A stretch of 64,000 nt of DNA from Trichoplusia ni (taxonomy: Eukaryota > Arthropoda > Insecta > Lepidoptera > Noctuidae). This document shows positions 32,401 through 44,400 of this stretch, piece by piece. Positions within the stretch are counted from its first letter, which is position 1. Each line of letters starts with the position of its first letter. The translations under genes were made by a program, and so were the position numbers. Location: NCBI RefSeq assembly GCF_003590095.1, contig NC_039478.1:9982001-10046000 (forward strand). The letters are read 5' to 3'. Below the pieces are notes generated by a model. It was not told the origin of the DNA. It worked only from the letters and a program-made list of their open reading frames with translations, and did not search any database.

Positions 32401-35400
32401 GACCTAGCAAAGCGTCTCGTTGACACTTCTCGTGACCCAAAGGCTGGCTTTTACCTCGCTCAGAGGATTAGCATTGCCATTCAACGTGACAATGCTGCCA
32501 GCCTTTTGGGCACACTCCCAGCCGCCAGCGATGCCGATGAATTTATTGATGCTTTGATTTAATTATTTTTTGTTTTTAACTTGTAAATATTTAACTCTGT
32601 AAAATTGTAAATAAATCCACAATTTTATCATTTAAATTTGGCTCCATACGTTCATTTTGATGACAGAGGATAATCTGTTAAATGCTACACGTATAAAGTA
32701 AAAAAAAGTAAAGAAATTACAATTGTTTTACTTAGGAATATTGAAAACCGACTCCGAGATAGCTTAGGCTGAGCAGATGAGAAACGATCTGTTATTTAAA
32801 CATACATCATAAGAGAAAACTATCAACAAAGCATCAGTAGCACATACCATATAATTGGGTATTTCACTAAAAATCGTACTGGTCCATCAGATAGATTGTG
32901 CGTGTGACTCGAATGTGTTGTACCCTCCGCGAAAAAAATCTATATCTATACTAATATATAAAGCTGAAGAGTTTGTTTGTTTGAACGCGCTAATCTCAGG
33001 AACTACTGGTTCGAATTGAAAAAATATTTTTGTGTTGAATAGAACATTTATCAAGGAAGGCTAGCGTGATGTTATATATATATGTATATAACATCACACT
33101 GCGACTAATAGGAGCGAAGATACAATGGAAAATGTGAAAAAAACAGGGCAGGTATAAATCATAACTTATATCTTCTACCCACGGGGACGAAGTCGGGAGC
33201 AACAGCTAGTAATGAATAAAAGTCTTTGCAGTGTTAGTCATCAAAAAAAAAAACAATGAAAAACACCACTATCTCTCCATTGTACCCTGTAGCATAAAAA
33301 TGTTTCATAAACACAGTTTATTATATGATTGACATAGTTTTATTAATCTTCTAAATCAAAGGTCTTTGATAAGTAGATAAAGTATCATAGTTATAGATAA
33401 AAAGTTATCGATATGTCGTAAGATGTCTTCGATAAATTAAATCTTGTGATGACCTTATCAGAGTATCTATTATCATCTTATCATTATACTGCATCTACCT
33501 AATGAAAAGGTTTTGTTTCAACTAAGTCTTTTTTTAGGCAAATTTAAAAAGTTACAGTGTTGGCTCAAAAGCCGAGGTGCGCGATTCCAAAATGTCATTC
33601 CTCTGCAGAAAACTCAGCAAAAACCTCTTAATAAAACTGATAAAAAATATTTTGCAAAAGAATTATTTACGTAAGAAATGCAAGTAATATAGCGAAATGA
33701 GAAATACCTGACCGAACCGAAAAAGTATATTAAAATCTATACAAAAACAAAAATAATTAAATACTCCTTTACTGAATTGACGGTGTTGATGCATTTACAA
33801 AGGATAGCAGTAATATTATTGCAGTCGTAGAAGAGAGATGCGGCTCTACACCGTGTAGTGCTCTGTCACGCTCCCACAACAGCAATAATTAATTACTTCG
33901 AGAAGTGGCGACAGCGTGCGGAGTACAAAGAATGTTAGCATCTCGGAAGCGAGATGCCGCTACGCTGGAGTTAGCGCTGACTAACTTCCAGAATAACTGA
34001 TGACACACGTCCGATGTATCACTGGTTCGATCTGCGCGTAGGTCAATCGTCTGTATGGTCCACGAATGATTGTCCTGAGTCTAGGTGTCTTTGTGCATGT
34101 GACTTGAGTGTTTGTGAAACCCTCCGCGCTACAAGGAATAGATTCCTTAGTGCATTAGTCGTTAAAAAAGGGATCTCATACTACATGCACTGAAGGTAAA
34201 AGAAAATCGTATAGACATTCATGACGTCATCAAATGCGAGGTCAGTGAGTGTCATTGAATCCCATTTATTTGTCATGAACGCTCAATATGTAGGTACTGT
34301 TGCTTCAATTGTTGCTAAGCTGTGAAGCATTTAAATAGATAAAACAAAAGTAGCGCGTTTTCCTTTTGTGTAAACCGTGAAACTATATTTACTGGTTGAA
34401 TTAAGAAGCTAATGTTATTTAGTATTGTAAAGTTATTTTTTGGTTGCTGTCGTGTTTTAGGGTTCCTTACCCCAACGGGTAAAAACGGAATCCTATTGCT
34501 GATGTACCGCTGTCTCACCGTATGTCCATCTATCTAAGTAGGTAAGGCCGTCATTTGTCACCAGACTGTATCTTATGAAACCTGTCAACAGGCTGACCAG
34601 TTGAAATTTTCACAGATAATGTATTTGTGTTGCCGCCGAAACAACAAAAGATAAAAATAAGGATCAAAGCCTCCGATTTTTTTCTTTAGCCTTTTGTATG
34701 GAACACTCAGTGTTGCGAGCCGGGTAATTTGTATGACTTTACATCAGCGTGAAAATCCTCACGAAAGGGGGTATTGGAAAAACGTAAAGTCATATTTTAA
34801 CTTAAACGCATCAAAAGGACGCCCCAAACGAAAGCGCTGATAGAATAGTACTGACAACTGACAAGTGACGTCACTTGTCGTAAACAAATCTTCTTTTACA
34901 TTCGCGTCTTCGCTAATCTAGTGTTATATTCTTAAGCTCTCAAGAACGTAATTTTTTTTAAACAGACCGAAATGAGAGTTTTTAAACAAAATTCCGCGCG
35001 TGGAATGTCTAAACAATAATAGCTAGCTGTCAACTGTTTTTGGAGGAAGTTTTCATAGTTACGATTACAATATCAAATGGATATATGCATATACAAACAA
35101 TGTGTTAGTTGCGAATTATGTTTATAACAAAACTACAACTGAATTCAAATGAAAACAACGCAACTTGATGAAAAATTTATAGATACTCGTACTAGCTGTC
35201 CCGGCGAACTACGTACCCCCAGTAACAGTCGATGATCACAGTGGAGGCAAAATATTAAGGGTGGACCCTTATCACTTAAGGTTAAGAAAGCTAGATAGTA
35301 GCTGATTCTCAGACCTACTGTAACGGCTTTATAGATTTTTACCAAATTTTATATGCCTATAAAATTTGGTAAAAATCTGTAAAGTTGTTTCGGAGGAATA

Positions 35401-38400
35401 CGGTAACTAACATCGTGACACGGGAATTTTATATATTAGATTGTAAATTGAAATTAGACACAGAAGAAATGATCGTTCTCATCATAAGATTATTTGTCCT
35501 GAGTGGCAATCGAACCCACGGCCCCTAGTATAGCAGACGGCTTATTTTTCTCAACTTTTTCTTCTCTTAACTTGTCTATTCAAAATGTTCGTTAAAATCA
35601 TCGGCCTAGCCTTTTCCCAACTATGTTGGGGTCGGCTACCAGTCCAACCGGTTTCAGCTAAGTACCAGTGTTTTACAAGGAGCGACTGCCTATCTGACCT
35701 CCTCAACCCAGTTACCTGGGCAACACGATACCCCTTGGTTAGACTGGCTGTCAGACTTTTTTCAGCTTCTGACTATCTGTAACGACTGTCAAAGATGTAG
35801 GAATAACAGCCGGGACCCACAGTTTAACGTGCCTTCCGAAACACGGAGGAACTCGTTATGACAAAGATGGTCACCCATCCACGGACCAACCGCGTCAAGC
35901 ATAGCTTAACCTGTGATCGAATCACTTATGTGGTTATGCTTAGCCACGAGCTCCTCTCTGTTCGTTAAAATATATTTTCTAAATCATTCTCTTCATTTTC
36001 AGATTCGAAGAGACATCAGTGGGCTACCCAATATGCAAGACTAACGACACAAGCTGTTTAGGCGGCTTCGCCCGTCTCTACCATGAGATCAAGACCTTGT
36101 TAATCCAGAAACCAGGAGCCTTACTCCTGAATGCTGGAGACACCTTCCAGGGAACTTACTGGTATACGTTATTGAAGTGGAATGTCACACAGCATTTTAT
36201 TAACATGCTGCCAAATGATGCTCATGTAAGTTTTTATTTATGGACTTTTAATCAAACTTCAAACTTCAAACTTCAAATATTTATTGCGATTATGAGTGGA
36301 TACAGATGTTATGTTAGGGCGCAGCAATACAATTACAGTTCAATACAATTACAATCCTACTACAATTACAAATGCGAAAGTTTGTATGTATGGATGTTTG
36401 TTCCTCTTTTACGCAAAACCACATAACGGATTTAGACGGAACTTAGTACACAGATAGTTTATAACCAAGAATAACACATATGAGTTTGTATCCTGATTTT
36501 ATGTGCCCATGGGATTGTTTTCGATTATTAGTGGGCGGGCCTGCGGGCAACATCTTGTCAATAATAGTAAAAACACAGAACAAATTATCTTCCTCATCAC
36601 ACAATCATTTTAACTTACTGGGAATCGAAACCACGACCTCTGATAATAATATTAAAAAGCCAGGACCACTAACTTATAGACCAACAGACCATCAACCAAG
36701 TCAGCAAAATTTTGTAGGTCTTTACAAAAAATAATCTTGAATGCTGTAATAAAGTTCACAGGAGCAAAATACCTTTCACATAGATATCAAAAGTCGCTTA
36801 AACGAAACTATTTAAATTCAAGATGTGAAGGCGTGATAAAGTTTCATATTAATACCTAATATTACAAACTTCAAGCAATAATTAAACATTGATAAATAGA
36901 ACAATTATCATCTGACGCTTAATCGAACTATGCATTGACGCGACAATTCTGAAAACCAACCCTCACCTAATGTCAGTATTCGACGAAATTTACATTGAGT
37001 CAAGTCATCGCTATCGCCGAATTGAACCTTATCGTGTATGTTATAGAGTCCGTTTTACTAGTGATTATCTAAGCTTGTCTGTTGATCTTGTTGTTTGAGC
37101 ACAAACATGAAGACAAATAGAGTGTGACATAGCAACACAAATAATGTAGTGTTAATAATTTTGACTTTGGACTTAGTAGTTGATATTATGAGGCAAGGTC
37201 AAGAGGAGTTGGTGTTGGAGATTGTAGCAAGTACATTTGCCATGTGAATTTCGCATTATTTTTTCAAAAGGAACAGTTTGTTAATAAACGTGTTTACCAA
37301 AACAAACTGTTACAATCTTGCTTTAACCTCAAGGCAAGGTCCACAGGTTAGGGTAAAATGATTATGTATTGAAATGAAACTCCATTTCAATGTCTAATTC
37401 CATGAAACTTCATGTCTAACATTCGCGTAAACCTAAGAAACCACCATGACTATGTATTATTAAAAAGCAATTTAGGTTGAAAAAAAATTTCGATGAAAAT
37501 ATGTCATGATATTTCCCTTCCTGGGGAATTTCTTTTAATGTCACAGTATATTTTTCGTCACTACTCACTTTTTTCAATAACCTCATATTAAATCTAATCT
37601 TCTAGTATATTAAATTTTCACGCCTTGACGCGTTGGCACCTTGACCGATTCACATGATTTTTTGCGTGCAAATTGGGTAGGTTTGAAAATCGGACAATAA
37701 CTGTTTTCACAAACAATTTTTTTTTCTTCCTTCCAGAATTAAAATGGCAAAAAATCGTGTGCCAGGTAAGCTAGTCTAAAAATTATATTATGTCAAAAAA
37801 TGTTTTCTTGGTTTCAGGCACTAGGCAACCATGAATTCGACGATGGAGTTGCAGGGTTAATACCATACATCCTGGCGATGAAAGCTCCGGTGCTTGCTGC
37901 GAACCTGGTAGCCAGCAATGAGTCAGGGTTATACGGCCTCTACAGGAACAATGTGATCTTACAGAAGAAAGGACGACGGATCGGCATCATTGGACTCATT
38001 ACGAAGAATACTGAGGTTAGATTAACAGCAATTTAGTTCGCTTATTTTTTAATTACGGAGATTCAAAAAAAATTCGTCAGAAAACATAATTTGCCAAAAA
38101 TTTTTTGATCATAAAGAATTCTCATCAGTAAATCATCATATTTGGTATTATAAATTATATGTATAACGGTATGAGTAGTTCACCATTTTGGGATATTACT
38201 TTCGCATTCTTAAAGAGACCTACCTGACTATTTCCATACACCAAAGTATTTAGAATTGAATTTTGGACAAATAGCGATACTGTTTAAGGGGCAAGATTTT
38301 AATACAGTAGCTGAAAATGGTTTCTAAGACACCCCAGACTTAGAACAAGCATTCATGGGTCACATACAATATGCTCTTCTTTCGTATTTTTTTTTATAAA

Positions 38401-41400
38401 TGCGGACAACATCACATACATTTTTCTGAACCCAAAGTAAGTTGCTAAAGCACTTGTGTTATGGAATTCAGATACAACGAAGGTACCACAAACACCCAGA
38501 CCCGAGACAATGTAGAAATTTGATTTTTTACATTGACCCGACCGGGGATCAAACCCGGGACCTCAGAGTTAGCGACACCTTGAAACCGGTGCATACGCCA
38601 CTCGACCACGGAGGAAGTCGAATTATATGGAGGTCTCTTTTCTAGGTCCTCTCGAACGCTGATGGTGTGAAATTCCTGGATCCATTCGAGGTGGTGCAGC
38701 GAGAAGCCCTGATATTGACGGAAAAACATGATGTGAACATCATCATAGTGCTGTCTCATTGTGGTCTGGATGATGACATGTAAGTTCTTAAGCATTTAGT
38801 ATGAAAAGAAAGTCGTTTTTTTCCAATAAGGCCATTTTCAAGCAATTTCGAAATGATACCTATTTAATTTGCACATTAAGACTGCACGAATTGAGAAGTG
38901 ATTTGTGACACAAAATTGCGTGTTCTACGAATATTTTTGAGCCTGGTTGTCTTGTGCATATGACAAAAATATTTTTTAAATGCCCAGGTTAAGCAGGGAC
39001 TGATGCGGTCATAAATTAGATGAGTGAACTGTTATCAAATTTGTTTTTTTTTAGTCTTTTTGCACGGAACCCTTGGCATTACACATGGCCGGTTATAATA
39101 ATAATTCGAAAATTGTGCTCCAAAAAAGTATTTTTAGATGTTTGAATAAATTTTACACATATTATGTGTAAAACATTTTTATTGGCATGCAAGTTATCTT
39201 CAAATTAATTTAATTGCGGTGGCTCTAACGATATTCAGTCCACAGTCTGAAAGGTATTAGTTTTCGAAACCAAATAAAATTAATTTAAACTCAAACTTTA
39301 TTAATTTTCTTTATCAAACATCCAGTTTGGAACCTAAATTATTCGTTTTACTTTAGTAATTCAATTATTTTCATTAACTACGCATTAATTTGCATGTACA
39401 TTCCAAAGTTGGTTTCGGTCGGATAAAAAACTAGCTGTCCCAGCAAAGGTTCTTTTGCCATATAAATTCGTTCTAGGGAATAAAAAAAAATAGGGCTATA
39501 AAAAACAGATGTGGTCCTATTCTCAGACCTACCCAATATGTATGCAAAATTTCATAAGAATCGGTCGAACCATTTCGGAGGAGTACGGTAACTAACATCG
39601 TGACACCGGAATTTTATATATTAGAAGATACCTCAGTAGTTTAATTTCTCTCAAAATACCTCTTCTAAACTTGAACAATTAATAAAAAAGAGTCATAAGA
39701 AACGAAATTGAATCTGCATGATATAAACCCCATTAAACTATCCCATTCCCATTTGGATAAGGGGAGTACTTTAAGCCACAGAAGATAGAAAATTAAAAGG
39801 AAGTGATACTCATGGCAAACGAAAGTGTCTACTTTAGGAAATAAATTCTTCTTCACCAATAAAGTTTTCACAGTTGAATTATTTTTCCAACAAACTCGTT
39901 GACGATGTTATATTTTAAAACTGAATCAGACATTTATTCTAATACTAGCTGATGCCCCCGACTACGTCCACGTGGTTAGAAGATCTTGAACCCTCAAAGA
40001 TGAATCATATTCCCCGTTTTTTCCACCTTTTCCATTTCAATTTGAACCAGTAGTTCCCGAGATTAGCGAGTTCAAACAAACAAACTGTTCAGCTTTATAA
40101 TATTAGTATAGATTCGCGTATTATTAAGACATCAAGAGCTGAATTAACTAATTCCCTTTCCGACTCAGGGGTCTTATTTATTTATTTTTATATGCACTAA
40201 TTCGGTGCTAGTAAGACCACTCTCTGCTTTCTCAATTCCATTTACCAGTACATAACTAAGAAAATTCTTTATTAAGCGCCTGTCAGTTTTCCCATTATTT
40301 TTGTCTCCGATTCTCCTCACGAATATATTTTATCAGTTTATTGGACCGTCCCGTCTTATGCAGTCTTTTACGGCGCGACAACTTTATTGGAAAATATAGT
40401 GGATGGGATCTACCTTTGCATTTAAATAGTTCATAACTCTATAGAGTAACAGTCGGGGTATTATCATGATGCATAGCTAAATCCAATCTTTAATAAAGTT
40501 TGGGATTTTGTTAAATTATGGATGCATATTTTTGAAACTCTTTCCTGTGGTTTTAGATGTATTTTGTTTGAATATTTTGTGTAGTATTCATTTTACAGCA
40601 GTATTCAATTATGCAACGTACTCACGCGTATTTATCGAGGTTACCCGACTAGTTTTGGACCCAACCGGAGTCCTTAATCATGAGCTGACGCGGCGGGGTC
40701 GCGACCCCGAAACTAGTCGGGCAACCCTAAATAGGAGTGAGTAAACCGTTGCATCATCTAATAATGAATCATTCTCACAATAGTTACTATCCAAATTTTA
40801 AAGCAGTTTTATATATTTTTTAGATCTGTTAATTTGAATTTTTATCAAAGGAAAACTGCGTTTAGAATTTTCCGAATTTTAGTTCTCATAGATACTGAAG
40901 TATTTTTAAAACCTGTAATGCTTAATTAATTAGTCGTAGTTACGTTAAACTATAGCCTCTTTTCATTTTTATTTTCTAAATACTGTAAATGAAACTTATT
41001 TATTATTTCTTTATCAATTTCTTGTCTTTTTAATTGCCTCCTTGCACTAATGATTTCAATTTTTATTTCGTGGTTGGTTTCAACATTTAAGTCACATGCA
41101 CAAAGTGAAATCTAGTCAGTACATGTATACGTAATACCAGCCTATACACGGTGATTTTTTAGTCGTCTTACAAAAGGAGCCCAGTTCATGTATCCGACGT
41201 AAAATACACCTAGGGGCGATTATTATTTTTTTATCATCAACTAAGATAATAAGTACGAAGAAAAATTAAACAAGAGAAATCTGAAATATACTCTTAAAAA
41301 TGATAAAAACGCCGCCGCCCGCGCCGCTCACCATTGTTGCAAGGCTCGGACCGCGCTCGTAACAGAGCTGTGTTTCTAAAAAACTATGAATTGCATCATA

Positions 41401-44400
41401 ATATTGAATAAAAATTGCATTTTAAATTTCTTCAAATCTCAAAAATACCTATTTTTTATCATGAACGTGTTCTAGTCATTGGATACATGAACTGGGCTGC
41501 TTTTGTAAGACGACTAAAAAATCACGGTGTATATTTCCCACAAGCCTATTTCCACTTTAAAAACAAATAATGAAAATCAGTTCAGCAACTTTTCTTTTGC
41601 GTATTCGTACGTAAGCCTCAGTTTCGCACGTTCAATTCTCAATTAACCAGTTTTTTTTTAATAAACTTTTTTTATTTCAGGCAAATGGCAAAAGAGGTGG
41701 GAGAGAACATAGACGTGATAATCGGAGGTCACACTCACAGTCTGCTGTACAATGGTGAGGCTCCGAGCCAGGAGGAGGTAGCTGGTCACTACCCCGTAGT
41801 AGTCCCGACTGATGCGAAACCAGATCATAAGGTATTAGCATAAGGTTGATAATTCTATCATCACATTTCACCAAACTGCTGCAAAAGAGAAGAGTTATGT
41901 TTGTCGAATATGATAGCCTAGTGATAAAACAGCAGGATTGCCGAGCCAAAGGTCTCGAGTTCGATCCCAAGGCGCGCATAGAATTTTTGAATAATGTGTG
42001 CCTTTGTCGAGCGTATATTCTTTTACGTGCTATTATAAGTAGGTAGGATTTATTGTACATGATACTTTGTTTTTTGAATAACGATTGACGCAGAAAAGAA
42101 TTTAGTCCTTGCATCGCGGAAGTTTACACAAACATTCAAGTCACATGTACAAAGACACTCGGTCAGGACAAGCATTTGTGGACGACACAAACGTCTGTCT
42201 TAATACAAATTCTTTCGATATTAACAATTTAACTTCGCAGACTAATGAAGCGAAAAAAATTAAACTTATCATTCATCAAATGAACAGCTACGAATTTAAC
42301 TGCTTACCTTTTTTGCAATCAGAGAAATGAGCATTTTAATTTTGCATTTTTTTTCTCCAACTCGAAGTTTCAAATAGGACCTTATTGCAGCCTTATAAGG
42401 TCTAATCCCGAAGGCACACCCTTCCCCTCATTGAAACGTCTTACGGCGTCAGCAGAAAACCTCAATTTAGTTAGAGGTCAATAAAGAATTAAATTGGATA
42501 CTGTGACATTGAACAGATTTGTTCAGAATATCCATATTATGACGTCATTCAAATAAACCGCAAGATTTTAGTAAAAGCCATCGCTATTTTTTTAGTATCT
42601 ATCTTAGAATGCTCCATATTAATATTAATTAGTCAAAAGGAATCTCTTTCAACCGACTTCATTTAATTTTAATGGGAAATAGCTGAAGTCTGCACTTTGC
42701 TTCTCGTAAAAATTTCACAAACTTTGTCTCAGTACTTTTTACTTAAAATCGTTGATATATTTGTATTTTTGTTAAATTAATATTATAACAGGATACAACG
42801 TTTTAAGAGCATTCTGCTATGCTCTGTATGATATCCATAGAGCCTTCCAAGTACTTGTAAATATTCGCAGGCTAATAAGTGTGATCACAATCGTTCATCG
42901 AAACGCGAATGAAGCCGAATATAAGTGCGTAGTCCCAAATGGCAAAAGTAAAGACACAAGTATCGGTGAATCTCGTGTATAAATCGAATGGTCTAAAACA
43001 GACAATATTACATAGGAGAGGACCTTCTGACATAGCTTTCTAGGTGTCTAAGTCTGTTCACTAATGAAAACCACTTTTTAGGTCATGTACCTTGAGTTTT
43101 TAACTTAGACATTAAGAAGTGGCAGAGTTTTAGTTTTCGACAATACTATTAGTTGTCAGACTTATTCTTGAATTGTGGAGGTCTCGCACCCATCTCTCGT
43201 ATTCAAACGTTTAGACGTATCTACTGACCTTAATATCATTAAAAAAAAAACCTTTTTAAATTGAAAAATATGAGCCTTACTTGTCATCTAAGTTATTAGT
43301 ATATTAGAACGAGTAACTTCATAATTTAACAAAAATTACTTATATGTACTTTGAAAAGTATAGATAAGTTTAGGGAAATTGAAATTTCCCTTGCTGCTTA
43401 AACTTTTTCTAAACTAAATAGAGGTTAACTTTGAGTGTCTGGATCCATCAGATTTTCTTTTTCACTTGTGGACTGTCATTTTGAACTCCATATCCCATTT
43501 GAGTGGGTAAAACAATATCACAGCGTAAGTCTCAAAGGAACCTTTGAACTAAATATTCCTCTTTTTAGGTGCTTGTAGTAACAGCATCAGCCTATAGCAA
43601 GTACCTCGGTAACCTAACGGTGTACTTCGATAACTATGGTGAGATGAAGAGATTTGAGGGAGAACCAATCTTCTTGAACAGGTCTATTCCTGAAAGTAAG
43701 TAGATTTTCTGATTTTTTTAGTTTGTAAAGAATAAATTACTGAGTTTTTCGATGCATGTAATTATGAAAATTCTATAAGCTGTTTTTCCATAACAAAGAA
43801 AACATGAATTTAGCTAGGTACATGTGTACAAAGTTTCACGACGATCGGTTAAGTAGGTCCTATTCGCTTTAAAGCGTTACAAACAAACTCACATGCACAT
43901 TTATAATATCAGTAGATGTAGTACCACGATAAATATAGAAAAAATATTTTTACAAATGTGACCAAGTATATAAGTGCTTTTAATTTTTGCAGGTCCAAAA
44001 ATGAAGGCACTGCTTCAGCCTTACGCTACAAAAATACATAAAATAGTGAGTGAGGTCGTGGGATACCTGAACGATGATATGGACATGAATGATTGCTCCT
44101 CCAAGGAATGTGCTCTTGGGAACCTGTTCGCTGACGCATTCTTACATGCAGTAAGTTTATACATGGATAACTCATTATTATATAGGTAGTTGCTTGTTGC
44201 CGTTAGGTTCACTGATAATCTGGACAAAAATATTTTGAGGCATTTCAGGAAATAAATATAGAGTTATTAAATGATGTTACGGTTTACTTACGCGTATTTA
44301 TTGGAAGACGGCAGACGCGGCGGGATCGCGAGTCGAACTGCGACTCGCGATCCCGCGGCGTCTGCTCATGATTAAGGACTCCGGTTGGGTCCGAAACTAG

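Larger units (their letters stand above)
29438..36002 (+). other. Gene B intron 1: repeat-filled
   Basis: It holds family E copies (29853, 34460), SINEs (30805, 34020, 35455), Helitron-like elements (31112, 32942, 35190), a LINE tail (32374-32650) and a family C copy just before exon 2 (35602). 30110-30800 and 33215-33800 show nothing that I can name. Confidence 0.6.
36226..37817 (+). other. Gene B intron 2
   Basis: It contains a Helitron-like element (36352-36555), a decayed SINE family 3 copy (36570-36712) and another Helitron-like remnant (37604-37780). 36740-37600 shows nothing that I can name. Confidence 0.5.
38780..41680 (+). other. Gene B intron 4
   Basis: It holds Helitron-like elements (39429, 39950), a fold-back element (40605), a 391-bp inverted-repeat element (41143) and scraps of family E (about 39010-39075). 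Nothing coding is seen in 38830-39420 or 40120-40600. Confidence 0.5.
41832..43568 (+). other. Gene B intron 5
   Basis: It contains a tRNA-like stretch (41915-42005) and a SINE family 1 3' half (42095-42205). 42210-43560 shows nothing that I can name. Confidence 0.5.

Noticed and set aside
38445..38795. 116-codon reverse frame over gene B exon 4
   Set aside because: It is made of the reversed SINE and the antisense of exon 4.
41677..42114. 145-codon reverse frame over gene B exon 5
   Set aside because: Shadow of the real plus-strand exon, followed by intron and a tRNA-like repeat.
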